From: Ornithodoros turicata
Taxonomy: Eukaryota > Arthropoda > Arachnida > Ixodida > Argasidae
Direction of reading: 5' to 3'
DNA: 64,000 nucleotides
Assembly (NCBI RefSeq): GCF_037126465.1
Contig: NC_088203.1
Coordinates: 79,828,168-79,892,167, forward strand
Within the stretch, counting starts at the first letter, position 1. Every line of letters starts with the position of its first letter. The translations under genes were made by a program, and so were the position numbers. The notes beneath the pieces are model-generated. The model was not told the origin of the DNA. It ran no database searches and saw nothing but the letters and a program-made list of their open reading frames with translations. Shown piece by piece: positions 45,916-55,860 of this stretch.

Positions 45916-46227
45916 CTATTTCACGTATCCTGTTATGTGAAACCGGGCTGTGCGGACAGTATTCATATCGATGACGACAGCCAACTCCACCATGTATTTC
46001 TTACAGTCCTCGCACTCTTTGCATCTGCCTTTCGGCACTCCCCAGAAGTCCTTGTTTGTAAACGCCATTTGGAAGCAGTTCACAACACAGCTACAACCAC
46101 GAGCGTGATTTACCTTGTCAGCCACAGAGGCGTCACATTTCAAAAGATGCAACCGACAAAACACGAGGACGCGATGTAGTGTCCCTTCTCGTGTGATACG
46201 GTAAACTGTTGCCAGATGAGCGACCAA
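45916..46227 (-). other. Cys-rich open frame in the nested element
   Basis: A 103-codon minus-strand frame contains FWGVPKGRCKECEDCKKYM, a C-x2-C-x2-C cluster. The sequence continues, one frame over, as YEYCPHSPVSHNR, adding Cys and His. A perfect donor AG/GTAAGT follows at about 45913. It could be a zinc-binding DNA-binding exon of the nested element's own protein. I do not recognise the family. Confidence 0.35.
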
Positions 46228-46854
46228 AAGCGATCAAAAGCGGCTGTGATTGTTTGCGAACGCATTACGACGTAGAAGTAACTGACTCCCGCTACAAGTA
46301 ACACGTACAAGTAACCAGGAGAAGACAGGGGTTTTCCCCACAGGTTACCTCTACCCCAGCTCTTCGCGACCCAATTTACTTCTAAAATTCGCTATTTCCT
46401 GTGTTACCTCTTCCTTTGAGCCGATGTTACTTCTAAATACACGTAACAACGGTCTAAAAGTAACAATAGAAGTAACTCAGGTAAGAGTGTAGAGGAGATT
46501 GACATTACCCAGCACGGAAAAAGACAAGGTTATTTCGTCCTCCTCCTCTCCATTGGCATCATCATTACAGGAGTTTTCCACGAAAGAAACTGGTTCAAGT
46601 GATGTGACTCACACAAGTCAAGCCAAAATCTCAATTTTATTTTTTCTTAAAACCAAACCCCAACCATGGCCCTTGACCGTATGGCGCCCAGACCATTCCA
46701 TTCCGCCTGTGAAAAAAAAAATGCCTAATTCCATACCAATTCCCTTCCGGGTTATAATAAATCTGGAATCATTCCGGAATCATTCCAACCCCGGAGTGGC
46801 AACTCCGCAACCCTGGTATGTACCTATAGACTCAATCCTCGGCAAAACTCGCTT

Positions 46855-48060
46855 ATGAGCGTATTCATTCATGCTCACTCATGCGCAATGTGGTGAATGA
46901 GTTAAGCATGAGCAACCAAACGGAGAGCTGAGCGGGATGTGAGTGAGAATGACTGAGCATATGGAGAGTTCAGCATGCGGCGAGTGAGCATGACTGAGCA
47001 AACGCTCAAGCGTGATTATAAGCATCAGCAAAACTCACTTGCGAGCACGAGTGGGCAAACGAGAATATGAGCATGAGCGGGAATTGAATCAGCATGACTG
47101 AGCATATGGAGAGCTGAGCATGAGTGAGCAAACAAGAATACGAGCATGAGCAAAATTCACTTGCGAGCATAAGTAAGCAAACGAGGAGAGGAGCATGAGC
47201 AAAACTCCCCAAGGAGCACGCCAATATTGGTCCAATATTGGACCCATATGGCTGTTGACTGTTTCCAACAATGTGTATCATGTGCGGGAAGTTGTTGGAT
47301 GTAACGACGTATTGAATTGGGTATTTCACACGCTTCAACGTCCAATCTTGCCGTGCTGCTTGGGCATTTGGTGCAACACAGGTACGTACCATTTTCTGCG
47401 TTTTCAGTCAATATGCGGTGTACACGGGCAATATGGGGCCCATATTGCCCAGATTTTCTCCATGTTGGCTCAAACTTGGCAATATGGGACTCATACTGCC
47501 AAATTTGAGCTAATATGGGGGAAGTCCAGGCCAAACGCGTCCCATGTTGGACCCGCATCGCCAGTAACCCGCCAATATGGGTCCAATATTGTGTGCTGCT
47601 TGGGTCACTCATGAGAATGCTCATTCTTGATCAGTGTGGCGAATGAGCTGAAATCATGCTCAAGTTGGGTGAACTGAGCATGAGCCGACATGAATAACGC
47701 TCACGCACCGTGCACTGAGTAGTCTGGTGCCACCTCCCCTGTACTTGCGGTTCGAGATCTGCCTTGCACCTTTCATCACAACCTACGTAATGCATCACTT
47801 TCATGTCACTTTAGCTTACTCCCCTTTCCTAACTTCATTTCACCCTCATCAAATGAGCTCAACTCTCCTCATATCATGGTCTCCACTCTCTTGACAACCT
47901 AGAGATCTGCGAGATGAGACAGCAATCGAGCAGGCAAGTCTGTGCGCGCTATTATGAGCACCCAGAAAGCTGAGCCGGAGACGGGAAGCCGGATGAGTGA
48001 GCATGAGTGAGCAAACGGAGAGCTGAGCAGGGACTGAATGAGCATGAGTGAGCAAATGGA
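46855..48060. mobile_element. GAGCATGAG word-repeat element (probable)
   Basis: TGAGCATGAG, GAGCAAAC, CTCATGCTCA and GAATGAG words fill 46860-47200, 47605-47720 and 47985-48060. Between the first two blocks sits the element 47207-47604, and between the last two is an unrelated 260-bp stretch. Ends and target duplication could not be placed. Confidence 0.5.
47207..47604. mobile_element. CCAATATTGG TIR element nested in the previous one
   Basis: The left end CCCCAAGGAGCACGCCAATA and the right end (complement of CCCAAGCAGCACACAATATT) are inverted repeats of about 40 bp. GGACCCATATTGG, CAATATGG and complements recur throughout. It is 398 bp and non-coding. The GAGCATGAG words continue on both sides. 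Confidence 0.7.
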
Positions 48061-48061
48061 A

Positions 48062-48450
48062 ACTTTTTCACACCTTTAAAAGTGTGCGCTATGCACATTC
48101 AACCTGGTTGCGTAACATTGCATCTCCGGAATGATATTTTACAAAATTCGGAAAGCATTACAAAAGATCAGGTGTCAGTGCAAATCTTGCTTTCATTATG
48201 TCTTGGATATCGTAGATACGTGCTAATGCATATACGCATCGCTACCGATAATCGAGCACGTGCAAGTGTCTACAATACTGTTCAACAATGTTGAGACGTT
48301 GCAAGACTGAATTTTTGGAGGGCAGACAACATTCGAGTAAAGAAAACTAGTGCTAAACCGTGCACCATTATGATGTTACCAAATTTACATTGAAAAAGGC
48401 GTACGCCATGCACGTTATTACAACTTTAAAGGTGTGAAAACGGTTGCAGT
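48062..48450. mobile_element. Short TIR element related to 3191-4187
   Basis: The left arm TTTTTCACACCTTTAAAAGT and the right arm (complement of TTTTCACACCTTTAAAGTTG) are inverted; TGCATGGCG/CGCTATGCA follow inside. The right end runs GGTGTGAAAACGGTTGCAGT, close to the end of the element at 3191. Target duplication not identified. Confidence 0.55.
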
Positions 48451-49044
48451 GTCTTTTTGTGTGTCTGTGTGTCTTTCTTGAGTGTAGAGCATCGCAAACA
48501 GCAAAATGGGCACATTCTGGCTTGTCTCACGGTGTGCGTCCGTAATGCGTAATACTGTAGGGGACACGGTTGTCTAAAATAAGTACACCACGGTTTACCT
48601 AATCTCGAATTTCCAGGTGTTGCAAGACTATTTCTTGTCGAGTAATAAACACGTGCAGCACAAGCTCCACCTTCAAGTACAATATTGGCACAACAATTTC
48701 AAGCGCAAAAGAGGTAATATGGGACGTCGAAGTACTGACAGGCGATTTTAGCTAACCGCGTGACCCCAACAGTACGTTGATTTGAAATGGGGAGCGGCAG
48801 GGTAGTGACCACAGCTACCAACACCATCAAGGTGTCTCTTTGTACATAGCTTGCTCCGAACGTAATGCCTCCTAATTTATTGTGGGCGACCAGAGTCTCA
48901 GAACTGAAAGCGAGCAGTCCCAGCGTGAACTATGGGCCACTACACCTCGTAACCTCGTAAATTTCATCACCGTCCTCCAGATGGCAGGTGAGTAGCGCCA
49001 AAACAAAGTGGGGGATGTCATGGACGTTAGTATCAAGCAGAGAG
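48451..49044. other. Unassigned stretch
   Basis: Nothing recognised. Confidence 0.3.
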
Positions 49045-49560
49045 ACAGAGAGAGAGAGAGAGAAATACATGATGACGATGATATGGGGATGACTTCCGCT
49101 CATTGAGCAGAATGCTACCCCATTGCTATTGGGAAAAAATGAGAGGACGGTGATGAGGATGATGCTGACGACGCTGACAGGGTTTTAAAGAGAGTCGATC
49201 AGGCCGGTATTTTGCAGGAATTTGATGAAGGGTCGCAAGACGGACATCTGCTTTCGTGTGTCCCATGGTCCCAAATTGAGTCTGAGGTCAAGGGGTCGGC
49301 TGTCAATGCACGCAAAGTCGTTTGCCAACTAGTGACGCTCCCTCCGATAAGTGGGGCATGCGATGATCACATGGTCCGCGGTCGCTGGCACACCACACTC
49401 CGGGAACAAGGGACTATTGGCACACCCTATCTGGTAACGGTAGTACGGCGAAAAGGCAACATTCAGCCGTAAGCGATGTAGGAGGGACTTAATGACGCGC
49501 GGTAAAGATGTCGGTAAGCGACACGAGAATGTTGGGTCTACAATTCCCAGTATGGTACTG
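49045..49560 (-). pseudogene. LINE ORF2 C-terminus and 3' UTR (third LINE family)
   Basis: On the minus strand a stop-free frame gives DPTFSCRLPTSLPRVIKS, LLHRLRLNVAF and CANSPLFPECGVPATADHV then IIACPTYRRERH and TAG. This is the finger-like C-terminal tail after RNase H in I-like LINEs. The 3' UTR runs to about 49045 and ends in a (TC)n tail; the same tail occurs alone at 27240-27300. The frame is open over at least 110 codons, so this fragment is younger than LINE-A. Confidence 0.8.
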
Positions 49561-49824
49561 GCCGTATCAAGCAGAAGTGCGCGATTGAATGCAGAACAAG
49601 TGGCACCAGTTGACGTTCATAAACACTTGGTGAACGTGAATGGAGGCGAAGCAATCGATGTGAGCACAGTTAGGAGACGGATGGCGCGTTTCCTTACATC
49701 CGGCAGCGGTAAGACAGACACGCCACGTTCGGGGCGGCCCAGCACAGCAGCCACTCAAGAAAATGAACAACACCTCGACCAGCTCATCTGTGTCAATCGT
49801 CGGATTGCGACGAGCGAACTCTGA
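49561..49824 (+). pseudogene. mariner/SETMAR-like transposase, N-terminal HTH fragment
   Basis: The plus-strand frame contains APVDVHKHLVNVNGG, DVSTVRRRMARF, GKTDTPRSGRPSTAA and NRRIATSEL. That is the first helix-turn-helix, the linker and the start of the second helix-turn-helix of mariner transposases, as often seen in arthropod SETMAR-like annotations. The frame ends TGA five bases before the TA target of the MITE at 49829. The catalytic DD34D domain is absent. Confidence 0.8.
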
Positions 49825-49828
49825 ACTA

Positions 49829-50074
49829 CACTCTTAAAAATGAGCTTCACCGCATAGCAAGCTCCTAGCCAACCATCATCTCGAATGATATCGTTCTGCC
49901 CTGATTTGTTGAAAACGGGAGGCGTACGCCTTTTTTGTGACAATTATGAACAACATAAGTGTCACAAAAAGGCGTACGCCTCCCGTTTTCAACAAATCAG
50001 AACAGATAACGATATCATTCGAGATAATGGTTGGCTAGGAGCGTGCTATGCGGTGAAGTTCATTTTTAAGAGTG
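49829..50074. mobile_element. CACTCTTA-family foldback MITE, copy 4
   Basis: Ends are CACTCTTAAAAATGA and its complement, flanked by TA (49827-49828 and 50075-50076). The arms are long and nearly identical, with GGCGTACGCC near the centre, so this copy is fairly young. Confidence 0.9.
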
Positions 50075-50312
50075 TAGGCTTGAATGTCCTGCATATCCAA
50101 GTGGTATCTGCCCCGCCCAATTAGGGGTGGGAGGGATATGTAAGTTTGAGTTTGATGAGTTTGATTATATCACTGGTATATCACTTAATTATGTCCGTGC
50201 CGCACGGAGCTCATCAAGCCTTGACACAAGCTCAGGGATTTAACCCTATCCCAGGAATCTCCAAATATCCTGTGGTGACGTCTGTGCCACATTCCTGGAA
50301 TGTGGAGAACCG

Positions 50313-50487
50313 CACTCTTAAAAATGAACTTCACCGCATAGCACGCTCCTAGCAAACCATAATCTCGAATGATATCGTCACCTGCCCTGATTTGTTGGAA
50401 ACGGGAGGCGTACGCCTTTTTTGTGATACTTATGCTGTTCATAATTGTCACAGAAAAGGCGTACGCCTCCCGTACGCCTCTTTAATG
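50313..50487. mobile_element. CACTCTTA-family foldback MITE, copy 5 (right end lost)
   Basis: It starts CACTCTTAAAAATGAACTTC and matches copy 4 through the GGCGTACGCC centre. It breaks off at CGTACGCCTC, where a CGTAACG word cluster begins. Only one arm plus the centre remain. Confidence 0.85.
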
Positions 50488-50489
50488 CG

Positions 50490-50560
50490 CACACCGTAAT
50501 GCCGTAACGTTAATGGCGTAACGTATCGTAAGGTAACGTGTCGTAACGTAGGCGAACGAA
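50490..50560. repeat. Word-repeat cluster (CGTAACG)
   Basis: GTAACG or CGTAA recurs seven times in 70 bp and abuts the broken MITE, so it probably marks the end of another element that caused the break. Confidence 0.45.
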
Positions 50561-50754
50561 TAGTTATGCACCCAAAGCAAATACAAAGTGAATAGTTATA
50601 TAACTGAATCGATCACATATGTACAACGTATACACGGATACACAGCCCTTATATGTGCGCATATGCCTGGTATAAAGTAGCACTTACTTTTTTACGCCCT
50701 CTCTTCTGACGTTTTTAGCCTTACCAGTTCAGCTTCCAAACTATCCGAATGCGT

Positions 50755-50855
50755 TCGCCTCGATTATAATTTCGAATATAGAATGCTATATTCGATTCTG
50801 AATTCGAATCTCATACAAAATTGTTCGCTTTGCTATTCGAAAATTACGAGTAAGA
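50755..50855. repeat. Word-repeat cluster (ATTCGAAT)
   Basis: ATTCGA, TTCGAAT and TATTCG recur eight times in 100 bp, in both orientations. No partner end found. Confidence 0.45.
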
Positions 50856-51290
50856 GCACAGCCAGCGACATCTTATTGTTACTGTGTTTATTCGTGTCAG
50901 TTTAGCTTCCGTTTCCGTTGGAGCTATTCAGCGTGTTTTGAGCAGCAGCCCATAGGCACGCGAAATTACGTAAAGAGTAACACGTGTTTCGGCTTTTTCC
51001 GCTCGTTTACATTCCTATAAGCGAACATACGAAGCAAGCACGGCGGAAGCGAGGATCCTACTCTTCTTCCTGTTCGAAACGTAACGACGTATCTCCACTC
51101 ACTCTACACCAAAACACAACGAGGAAGGCACAATTACCTGTTGTCACGCAGGCATCTCGTTATTACACGACTTGAGGCGGTGGCGAGCGGAACTTCGTCA
51201 AAAGAATAGCACCGATCTCTTCTCAAGTCGACTGTTGAAAACACCTGCCATGGGAGTCACACTGTCCGGCTTCTGTTGCATCCGCGATAT
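50856..51290. other. Unassigned stretch
   Basis: Nothing recognised. Confidence 0.3.
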
Positions 51291-51293
51291 AGC

Positions 51294-51895
51294 AACAACA
51301 ACAACAACAACTTTATTTGGATATGACGAATGGGGAGTTCCATCGCCAGGGGCGATACTCTACTCCAGTGCTGGTTGTGATGCGGACAATGAAATAATTG
51401 ACCCCTCCATAATAAGGATTGAAGGTCAAAAAGGTCAAAAGAGCTTTGAGGGCAGGGCGTTTGTTGAGCTGGATTTGGCCAAGGACCAAGCAATTTTGCG
51501 AGAGAGAGAGGGGGTGAGAGTCCACCTGATTAAGATACCCGGAGAATGCGATTCGGGAAGCTTGGTAGTGCACGCAATGGGAGAAGAATGTGCTCGAGAT
51601 CTTCTAGAGCACCGCAGTGACAGCGTCTAGGAGAGTAAACTTGTCTGGAGCGGTAAGGCCACTGAGCTATAAAAGCCACATCGAGTCGCATTCGACGAAT
51701 TAGTGCAGCATCTTGACGACAGGTGTTTCGTGGCATGCGGAAAGTGAGTGTTGGATCAACTGTTCTCAGCATAGATGGGGGGATAATGTCAGTTGTCTAT
51801 CGACAGGAAGCCAAGGGAGTCACGAGACGTCGAAGAATCTAACGACGGTCTCCTCTCAGCAGCGCAATACTCATCCGATATCTGTGATATAAATG
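51294..51895 (-). pseudogene. LINE-A 3' fragment
   Basis: On the minus strand, VDPTLTFRMPRNTCRQDAA, LIRRMRLDVAFIAQW and RRCHCGALEDLEHILLPL show the post-RNase-H region with a remnant C-H-C finger. The second half of the finger is shifted. The 3' end is AAATAAAG followed by (TTG)n, seen here as ACAACAACAACAACAAC at 51294-51311. Confidence 0.88.
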
Positions 51896-52170
51896 GCTAA
51901 GGTATTGTACAAAAGGTAGTGGTTCGTGTACGATGCGCACGGTACCAGAAACGTATTACTTGATAGCTGCATGCTCTGCAAGTAAACGAATAGGATTATT
52001 AAAACCTGCGTTGAACAGTACCACAATTGCTAAACCCCGCATGGATACAGGATTTTTAAAAGCCTATATTTCATTATTTTTTATTTCCATCACGCGCGTG
52101 TACATGATAGCCAGGGGTTAGTTCTAGTGCTGCGCACGCTACCGGTTTACATACGCACGGAAATAATAGA
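51896..52170. other. Unassigned stretch
   Basis: Nothing recognised before the MITE. Confidence 0.3.
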
Positions 52171-52181
52171 GAGTTTTAGTA

Positions 52182-53499
52182 CGAGGGGGGACCCAAAAGA
52201 AACCGGAATTGTCCTCGTGAGGGCGGATCCCTTGTAATACAGGCTTCCACCACTATGTGAGAGTTTTACGAACTGTTTTGCATCAGTGCAAAAGATGGCG
52301 CTGTTGTGCAACGCTGCGTTCGGCTTCAGTGAATTCTATTGTTAGACCCCTTCAATGCGTTTGCCTATTTCGCGATGGCTGATTTGCACGAACAACGTGC
52401 GGCAGTGAAATTTTGTTTCCTGTTGGGCAAAAACGCATCAGAAACGGCAGTTATGCGACAGACGGCTTACAAGGAGGCTGCTTTGAGCAAAACACAAGTG
52501 TAGGATTTGATTTCTCGATTTAAACGAAGCGAAATGTCGATTGACGAACAACCTCGTTCCAGACGGACTTCGACCAGCCGCACTGAGTTAAATGTCGACA
52601 GAATTCGTCAAGCCATCTTGCAAGACCGCAGTCGGACCATTGATGAGCTTGTGGAGTTGGCAGAGATGTTGTAGAGCTCATGTCAGCGAATTTTATCGAA
52701 CGATTTGCACGTGAAACGAGCTGCGGCGAAATTTGGCCTCGACTGCTCACGTCCGAACAGAGAGAGCTGAACATGGCTGCGTGCCGTGCGTTAAAGGACC
52801 AGTTGGAGACGGACTCCGACTTCCTTTCTAAAATCATAACAGGAGACGAATCTTGGTGCTACAGTTACGAACCCGAAACGAAACAGCATTCTAGTCAATG
52901 AAAAACAGCCAGTTCACCACGTCCCAAGAAAGCACGACCAGTGAAGTCGCGCGTCAGGACAATGGTGATCTGTTTCTTTGATGTGAGGGGCTTCTGCACT
53001 TGGAATTCGTTCCGCCGGGTGAAACGGTCAACCAAAGCTCTTATTTTGAAGTTTTAAGAAGGTTGCGCCAAGATCTACGGAAGAAACATCCCCAGCTGTG
53101 GCATTCAGGTGACTGGTTCTTTCACCATGACAATGCACCTGCCCACACCATGCTGAGTGTTCAGCAGTTTTTGACCAAAAATGGAATGACCCCTGTGCAC
53201 GACCCAGCCTACTCATCTGATCTCGCCCCCTGTGACCTTTTTCTGTTCCTCTGGATGAAGAAAGTCTTCAAAGGGAAACATTTTGCCGATGTCGAAGATG
53301 TGAAACAGAAAACGGCACAAGCACTGAAAAGCATCAACGTCGACGAGTTCCAAAACTGTTTTGAGCAGTGGAAAAAACGTCTGGACAGGTGCATTGCATC
53401 AAAGGGAGATCACTTTGAAGGTGTTTGAAGTTAGAGCATGCAACAATAAAAACACAATTTTTTAGAAAATAATTCCGGTTTCTTTTGGGTCCCCCCTCG
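52182..53499 (+). mobile_element. mariner transposon, full length (1318 bp)
   Basis: The termini CGAGGGGGGACCCAAAAGAA...CCGGAATT and their complement are inverted repeats of about 29 bp. TA lies on both sides (52180-52181 and 53500-53501). Length, ends and transposase match the mariner family (about 1.3 kb). It is the only complete autonomous-size DNA transposon recognised here, but its gene is broken. Confidence 0.95.
52375..53428 (+). pseudogene. mariner transposase, inactivated
   Basis: From the ATG at 52375 the frame starts MADLHEQRAAVKFCFLLGK and covers the expected 350 codons. The DD34D catalytic residues are visible as GDESW (about 52847), HHDNAPAH (about 53129) and YSSDLAPCDLF (about 53212), and the WVPHEL-like region is degraded. 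Inactivating changes are in-frame stops at 52501 (TAG), 52672 (TAG) and 52898 (TGA) plus at least two frameshifts near 52730 and 52990. The last 142 codons (53000-53428) are open. Two helix-turn-helix regions precede the catalytic core, as usual. Confidence 0.93.
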
Positions 53500-53746
53500 T
53501 ATATGTTACGCTATGGCCTTTGCGTACCTAAGGGATAGCGTTGGTGGTCTGCGCACGCGCAAGACACAAGCATAGCTGTACACAGACACAGAGCATTGCG
53601 CTGTACCACCACGCTATCCTTTACGTACGCAAAGGCAACGGCGCACGTTATACTAAAACTCGCTAGCGTCGCACAGTCCGCATACGCAGGACATGACTTT
53701 GCTCTAGCTTTGCTCTAGCGCATGCACACTGTGATCACGCTATTAC

Positions 53747-53912
53747 AGAGCTTTGGTACATCGTACGCTATCGCCTTTGCGTACGTAGAGGATAGCGTTG
53801 ATGGTTCTGCGCACGCCCATAACAGAAAGAGAGCTTCGCGCATTGCGCAGGACCATCAACGCTATCCCTTACGTACGCAAAGGCGATAGCGTACGATGTA
53901 CTAAAACTCTCT
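53747..53912. mobile_element. GAGAGTTTTAGTA foldback MITE, intact copy
   Basis: Arms AGAGCTTTGGTACATCGTAC, GCTATCGCC, TTTGCGTACGTAGAGGATAG and their complement ending GTACTAAAACTCT form a 166-bp foldback. It lies 85 bp after the split copy in the same region. It gives the undisturbed version of the mariner target site. Confidence 0.85.
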
Positions 53913-55440
53913 ATTTCCTAACATACGTACAGCGATAGCGAACGCTACGAGGCTGGCGTCGCGCTAAGAATCCACAGACGAAACACTTGACAGACGAAAA
54001 CCTTATTAAAAGGTACCTTCTGAATTTTTTATATGCTATGGTATAGATATTGATCTGTCATTTCCATCTATTTGGATTGCTCTCGGCCGACCGCTTCATT
54101 TTCAAAAACGGCGTTGAAAACGGCCAACATTACCAAAAGTGCGGCACTTGCGATTAAATGGGGCAAAGTGTATTGTGTGGTCGGCCTTCCAAACATGTGA
54201 TTTTGAAGAATGGAAGGATCAGAACACGCTGAATTTATTTGTCTCTTCCAGCTTGTGCGAAAAGTGCCCTTATAGCAAGGCAAAAAGTTGTAAGAAATAG
54301 CGCCAAAAAGAAGCCCTGTTTCGCTGGCCGAAAATGAAACACGAGGGAAGAACTTGATATTGGCAGAATGTTAGGGCCACGCTCTTTCATTCTGTGTCAC
54401 TAAAGTCCACCTAGACTCAAAACCCTGCTAAGTACATAACTTTTTTCGTAGCATGGTTTTCGCGATTCTGACGAACTTTGACCCCGCCTGAATCGACAAC
54501 AATTCAACATTGTCCAGTAAAACTCGGGAAAATATCTTTATTTGCAATAAGTAGTCCATGATAATTTTTGGTAGCAAAACTGAAGGGGGTCAAGCACGAC
54601 CTTCGGGTGATTTGGCCTGGAATGACCCCGGAGTCAAATTGGTGTAAAGTTAGCTCAACGACTTTGTATTTGTAATTTAGTTCCATCAGCGTCGTACTTG
54701 AATTTTGCACATTAACTGCATGTGTTTCGTTATACGCAGTGCGTTTCGTTCAATTGTTGCGGTGCATCACCTCACCCATCGTCATTCATGAAATTGTTGC
54801 TGTTCGTTATAGTCTAGCCTAAGATATCTCTGCTTACGTCACGGTATTCGCTATTTATGAAATTCTTGAAGTTGAACCTGAACAAGCAGGTTCCGAGAAT
54901 GGACACTCGAGGCAATGCTCATCCAAGTGCCCTCGGCTCTATGCGACTGACAAGAGAGGGATGTGTACGCAGCAGGATCACAAGGCAGATCGATATCCCG
55001 TTTGTTTTTCTCCTGTCTCTGACATTCATTGTACCCTCTGTGCTCTGTCGTAGTAAAACGGAAGGTTGTTCAGCACCAGATGCAAAGATACGTGTAGTAT
55101 CGGCGTCCTGTTCCCCATGATCCATCATGGATGCATGGCACTTCACGACCACGTCGGCTCCGGACAGTTCCGTCATCATCTGCACACTTCCTCTTTTGAA
55201 TCGCAATATAAGGTTTCTGACATCTCTGAGAGACGCAACTGAGAGAAAGTTGAGAACAAAACAAGCACTGGGGAGGGGGATGACCTTCTGTACTTCACTG
55301 ACCACGAGCATTTTATCAAGACAGGGAAGAGGTTCTACATTTCCTCTTCCATTTTTTTAATTTACAGCTAGAGCTGTTAAGGGCTCAATTTCGTGAAGAT
55401 CCTGTCCGTATGTCGCATATAGCCGAAACCCTTCTCTCCT
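53913..55440. other. Unassigned stretch
   Basis: A minus-strand frame of 130 codons (54919-55311) is open but has no domain I recognise. TATTCGCTAT/ATAGCGA words extend about 40 bp past the MITE. Confidence 0.35.
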
Positions 55441-55860
55441 TTGGCACGAGATGAAGCGAGGAAACGGGAAAAAGCGCGCGGAAGCAGATTGGTCATTTCG
55501 GAGAGTCACGTTGGCTGTGACGTTGGCGTCACGTGCCTCAGAGAAAAAGGAAAAAAGGACGGCGGTGGTTGCCGCTTCACATGTCAGGGACTGTGAAGAG
55601 TTGCGCCGCGCGCGTATACCGGTTTCTCGTCGCAGGCAGCAGCAGCAGCAGCAGAAACAGTATTGCGTGTGTGTGTGCGGAAGTGAATGTGCTGCTGCGT
55701 TATCGGCCGTCCTATTAAGTGCACGTACTGCAGAAGATCCTGCTGCACACTGCAATCGACAGCGCGAACCATGCACGCAGCGACAGGCGATCTCAAATAA
55801 ACAGCTCTGTCGCTGTCGTTGATCTGATGCCACTGTAACTTACATCATATCTGCGAGTTT
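55441..55860. other. Possible solo LTR or expressed fragment with (CAG)6
   Basis: A plus-strand frame of 124 codons (55451-55822) includes a (CAG)6 run at 55637-55655 (poly-Gln). AATAAA at 55795-55800, followed by CAGCTCTGTCGC, is typical of an LTR end. The alternative start TGTCAGGGACTGTGAAG at 55580 would give an LTR of about 260 bp, but no duplication or second LTR was found. Confidence 0.3.

Larger units (their letters stand above)
43691..46489 (-). mobile_element. Nested TA-target element with GTTACCTCT word ends
   Basis: Ends are CACTCTTAGCCCGGTTAC and the complement of CACTCTTACCTGAGTTAC, flanked by TA (43689-43690 and 46490-46491). GTTACCTCT, AGTAAC and complements are repeated at 43700-43805 and 46265-46485. 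The 2.8-kb length allows for coding sequence, and possible exons are noted on the minus strand. The CACTCTTA start and TA target are shared with the short foldback MITEs, so this may be a relative of their source. Confidence 0.8.
43476..46815. mobile_element. hAT element with GGAAT word ends, hosting another element
   Basis: Ends are CAGGGTTGCGGA and its exact complement. The octamer GTATGTAC flanks both sides (43468-43475 and 46816-46823). Subterminal regions 43480-43640 and 46650-46815 are dense in GGAATGG/CCATTCC-type words. Most of the 3340-bp length is the nested TA-target element at 43691-46489; without it the host is about 540 bp and has no coding capacity, so it was a MITE. Confidence 0.92.
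52171..53661. mobile_element. GAGAGTTTTAGTA foldback MITE split by a mariner
   Basis: The left end GAGAGTTTTAG is followed at once by the mariner (52182-53499). After the mariner the MITE resumes as TGTTACGCTATGGCC, TTTGCGTACCTAAGGGATAG and ends TATACTAAAACTCGC. Aligning with the neighbouring copy at 53747-53912 shows that the mariner entered at GTTTTAGTA and duplicated TA. Confidence 0.85.
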
